From positions 447,507-460,124 of the forward strand of contig MU646395.1 in NCBI GenBank assembly GCA_026770585.1: DNA of 12,618 nt, given 5' to 3'. Source of the DNA: Baffinella frigidus (taxonomy: Eukaryota > Cryptophyceae > Cryptomonadales > Baffinellaceae). Made by a program: the position numbers and the translations under genes. Within the stretch, counting starts at the first letter, position 1, and every line of letters starts with the position of its first letter. Shown here piece by piece: positions 12,193 through 12,618 of this stretch. The notes below the pieces were generated by a model. It was not told the DNA's origin and made no database searches. It saw only the letters and a list, made by a program, of their open reading frames with translations.

Positions 12193-12618
12193 GAAAGTGG
12201 GGTGGTCATGACGGAATGACTTGGTGGTGTCGGGGTGGTGATGGTGGCGCGCACTTGGCGTGTGGCCAATTGTCACACCTGCGTGGGCTGTTAGTATAAG
12301 TTCACTGCCAGCCAGGAGTTCTACCTCAAGTCAACAAACCTGATCCTCGACAGTAAGTTGCCATATCGTTTAGATGGACCGGCTCTGGGAGCCGGCATTT
12401 GACTTAAGGCTGTGGTTTTCAGGGGGGGTTGACTTAGGCGAAATGTTCTGGCTCGGAGTGAAGGTATTCACGGGCGGTGACGCGGCACAGGGGTGTTTGA
12501 CGTGGAGTCGACGGACGGCGAGGGATTCTCGCACTTCGCTGTTTGCTTCGCCCGCCGCATTAAGTCCCTCCCCATCTCCCGCCCTGGATCAGTCTCTCTC
12601 TCTCTCTCTCTCTCTCTC
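12193..12618 (+). other. Window end: no firm gene, dispersed repeat, CT microsatellite
   Basis: 12433-12462 matches 119-148 at 27 of 30 bases (cttaggcgaaatgt, ctggctc, gagtgaa), and each lies downstream of a family 1 foldback end. 12379-12395 is a small ccggctc/gagccgg hairpin. 12592-12618 is a (TC)n microsatellite cut by the window edge. Confidence 0.6.
12301..12352 (+). CDS. Candidate exon, weak
   Basis: A segment between agtataag and a textbook donor gaca/gtaagt reads FTASQEFYLKSTNLILD in one frame. Its phase-0 start does not match the phase-1 end of exon 10. Another frame that would match reads HCQPGVLPQVNKPDPR. A skipped exon, a different gene or chance are all possible. Confidence 0.3.

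Overview
This window is nuclear DNA of a eukaryote, most likely a repeat-rich microalga. Protein-coding sequence is chopped into short exons with canonical GT-AG borders. The intervening DNA is packed with degenerate plant-type telomeric heptamers (CCCTAAA and variants), minisatellites, AT/GA/CT microsatellites and non-autonomous foldback elements. No rRNA, tRNA, CRISPR array, bacterial operon or intact transposase was seen. A prasinophyte green alga (for example Pyramimonadales) would fit GT-AG introns plus CCCTAAA repeats, but this is a low-confidence guess.

The main gene content is one split gene on the + strand, running from about 1808 to 11911 and probably open at both ends. None of its exons is long enough to stand out as an ORF. 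Read by splice sites and phase, ten exons join in frame: 1 (three alternative copies, 1808-2382), 2 (3220-3339), 3 (4184-4240), 4 (5144-5239), 5 (6725-6793), 6 (7511-7618), 7 (7969-8037), 8 (8579-8640), 9 (11247-11334) and 10 (11869-11911). Introns 1-7 are phase 0, intron 8 is phase 2 on both sides, intron 9 is phase 0, and exon 10 ends in phase 1. The joined product of about 262 codons contains a SPRY (B30.2-like) domain assembled from exon 2 (second half) to the start of exon 8.

Layout. 1-1100: foldback elements, GA-rich tract, dispersed repeats. 900-2400: about ten whole or decayed copies of exon 1, including a ~190 bp inverted repeat. 2690-3800: tandem partial copies of exon 2, one hit by a 126 bp terminal-inverted-repeat element. 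4050-5240: exon 3, a foldback at its donor, a near-perfect 113 bp palindrome, exon 4. 5240-6725: decayed exon 4 copies in AT microsatellites, another foldback, partial exon 5 copy. 6725-8640: exons 5-8 separated by CT tract, minisatellite and telomere-like filler. 8640-11250: a 2.6 kb intron with TTAGGG-type hexamers in both orientations, several foldbacks and displaced fragments of exons 8 and 10. 11250-12618: exons 9 and 10, CCCCAAA filler, a weak candidate exon, simple repeat.

The main pattern is that nearly every exon has partial copies in the neighbouring introns. Upstream copies keep the acceptor and 5' part of the exon; downstream copies keep the 3' part and donor. This is what repeated local tandem duplication across exon borders would leave behind, so the window looks like a snapshot of intron growth. 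Whether any duplicated exon is used in mRNA cannot be decided from sequence alone.
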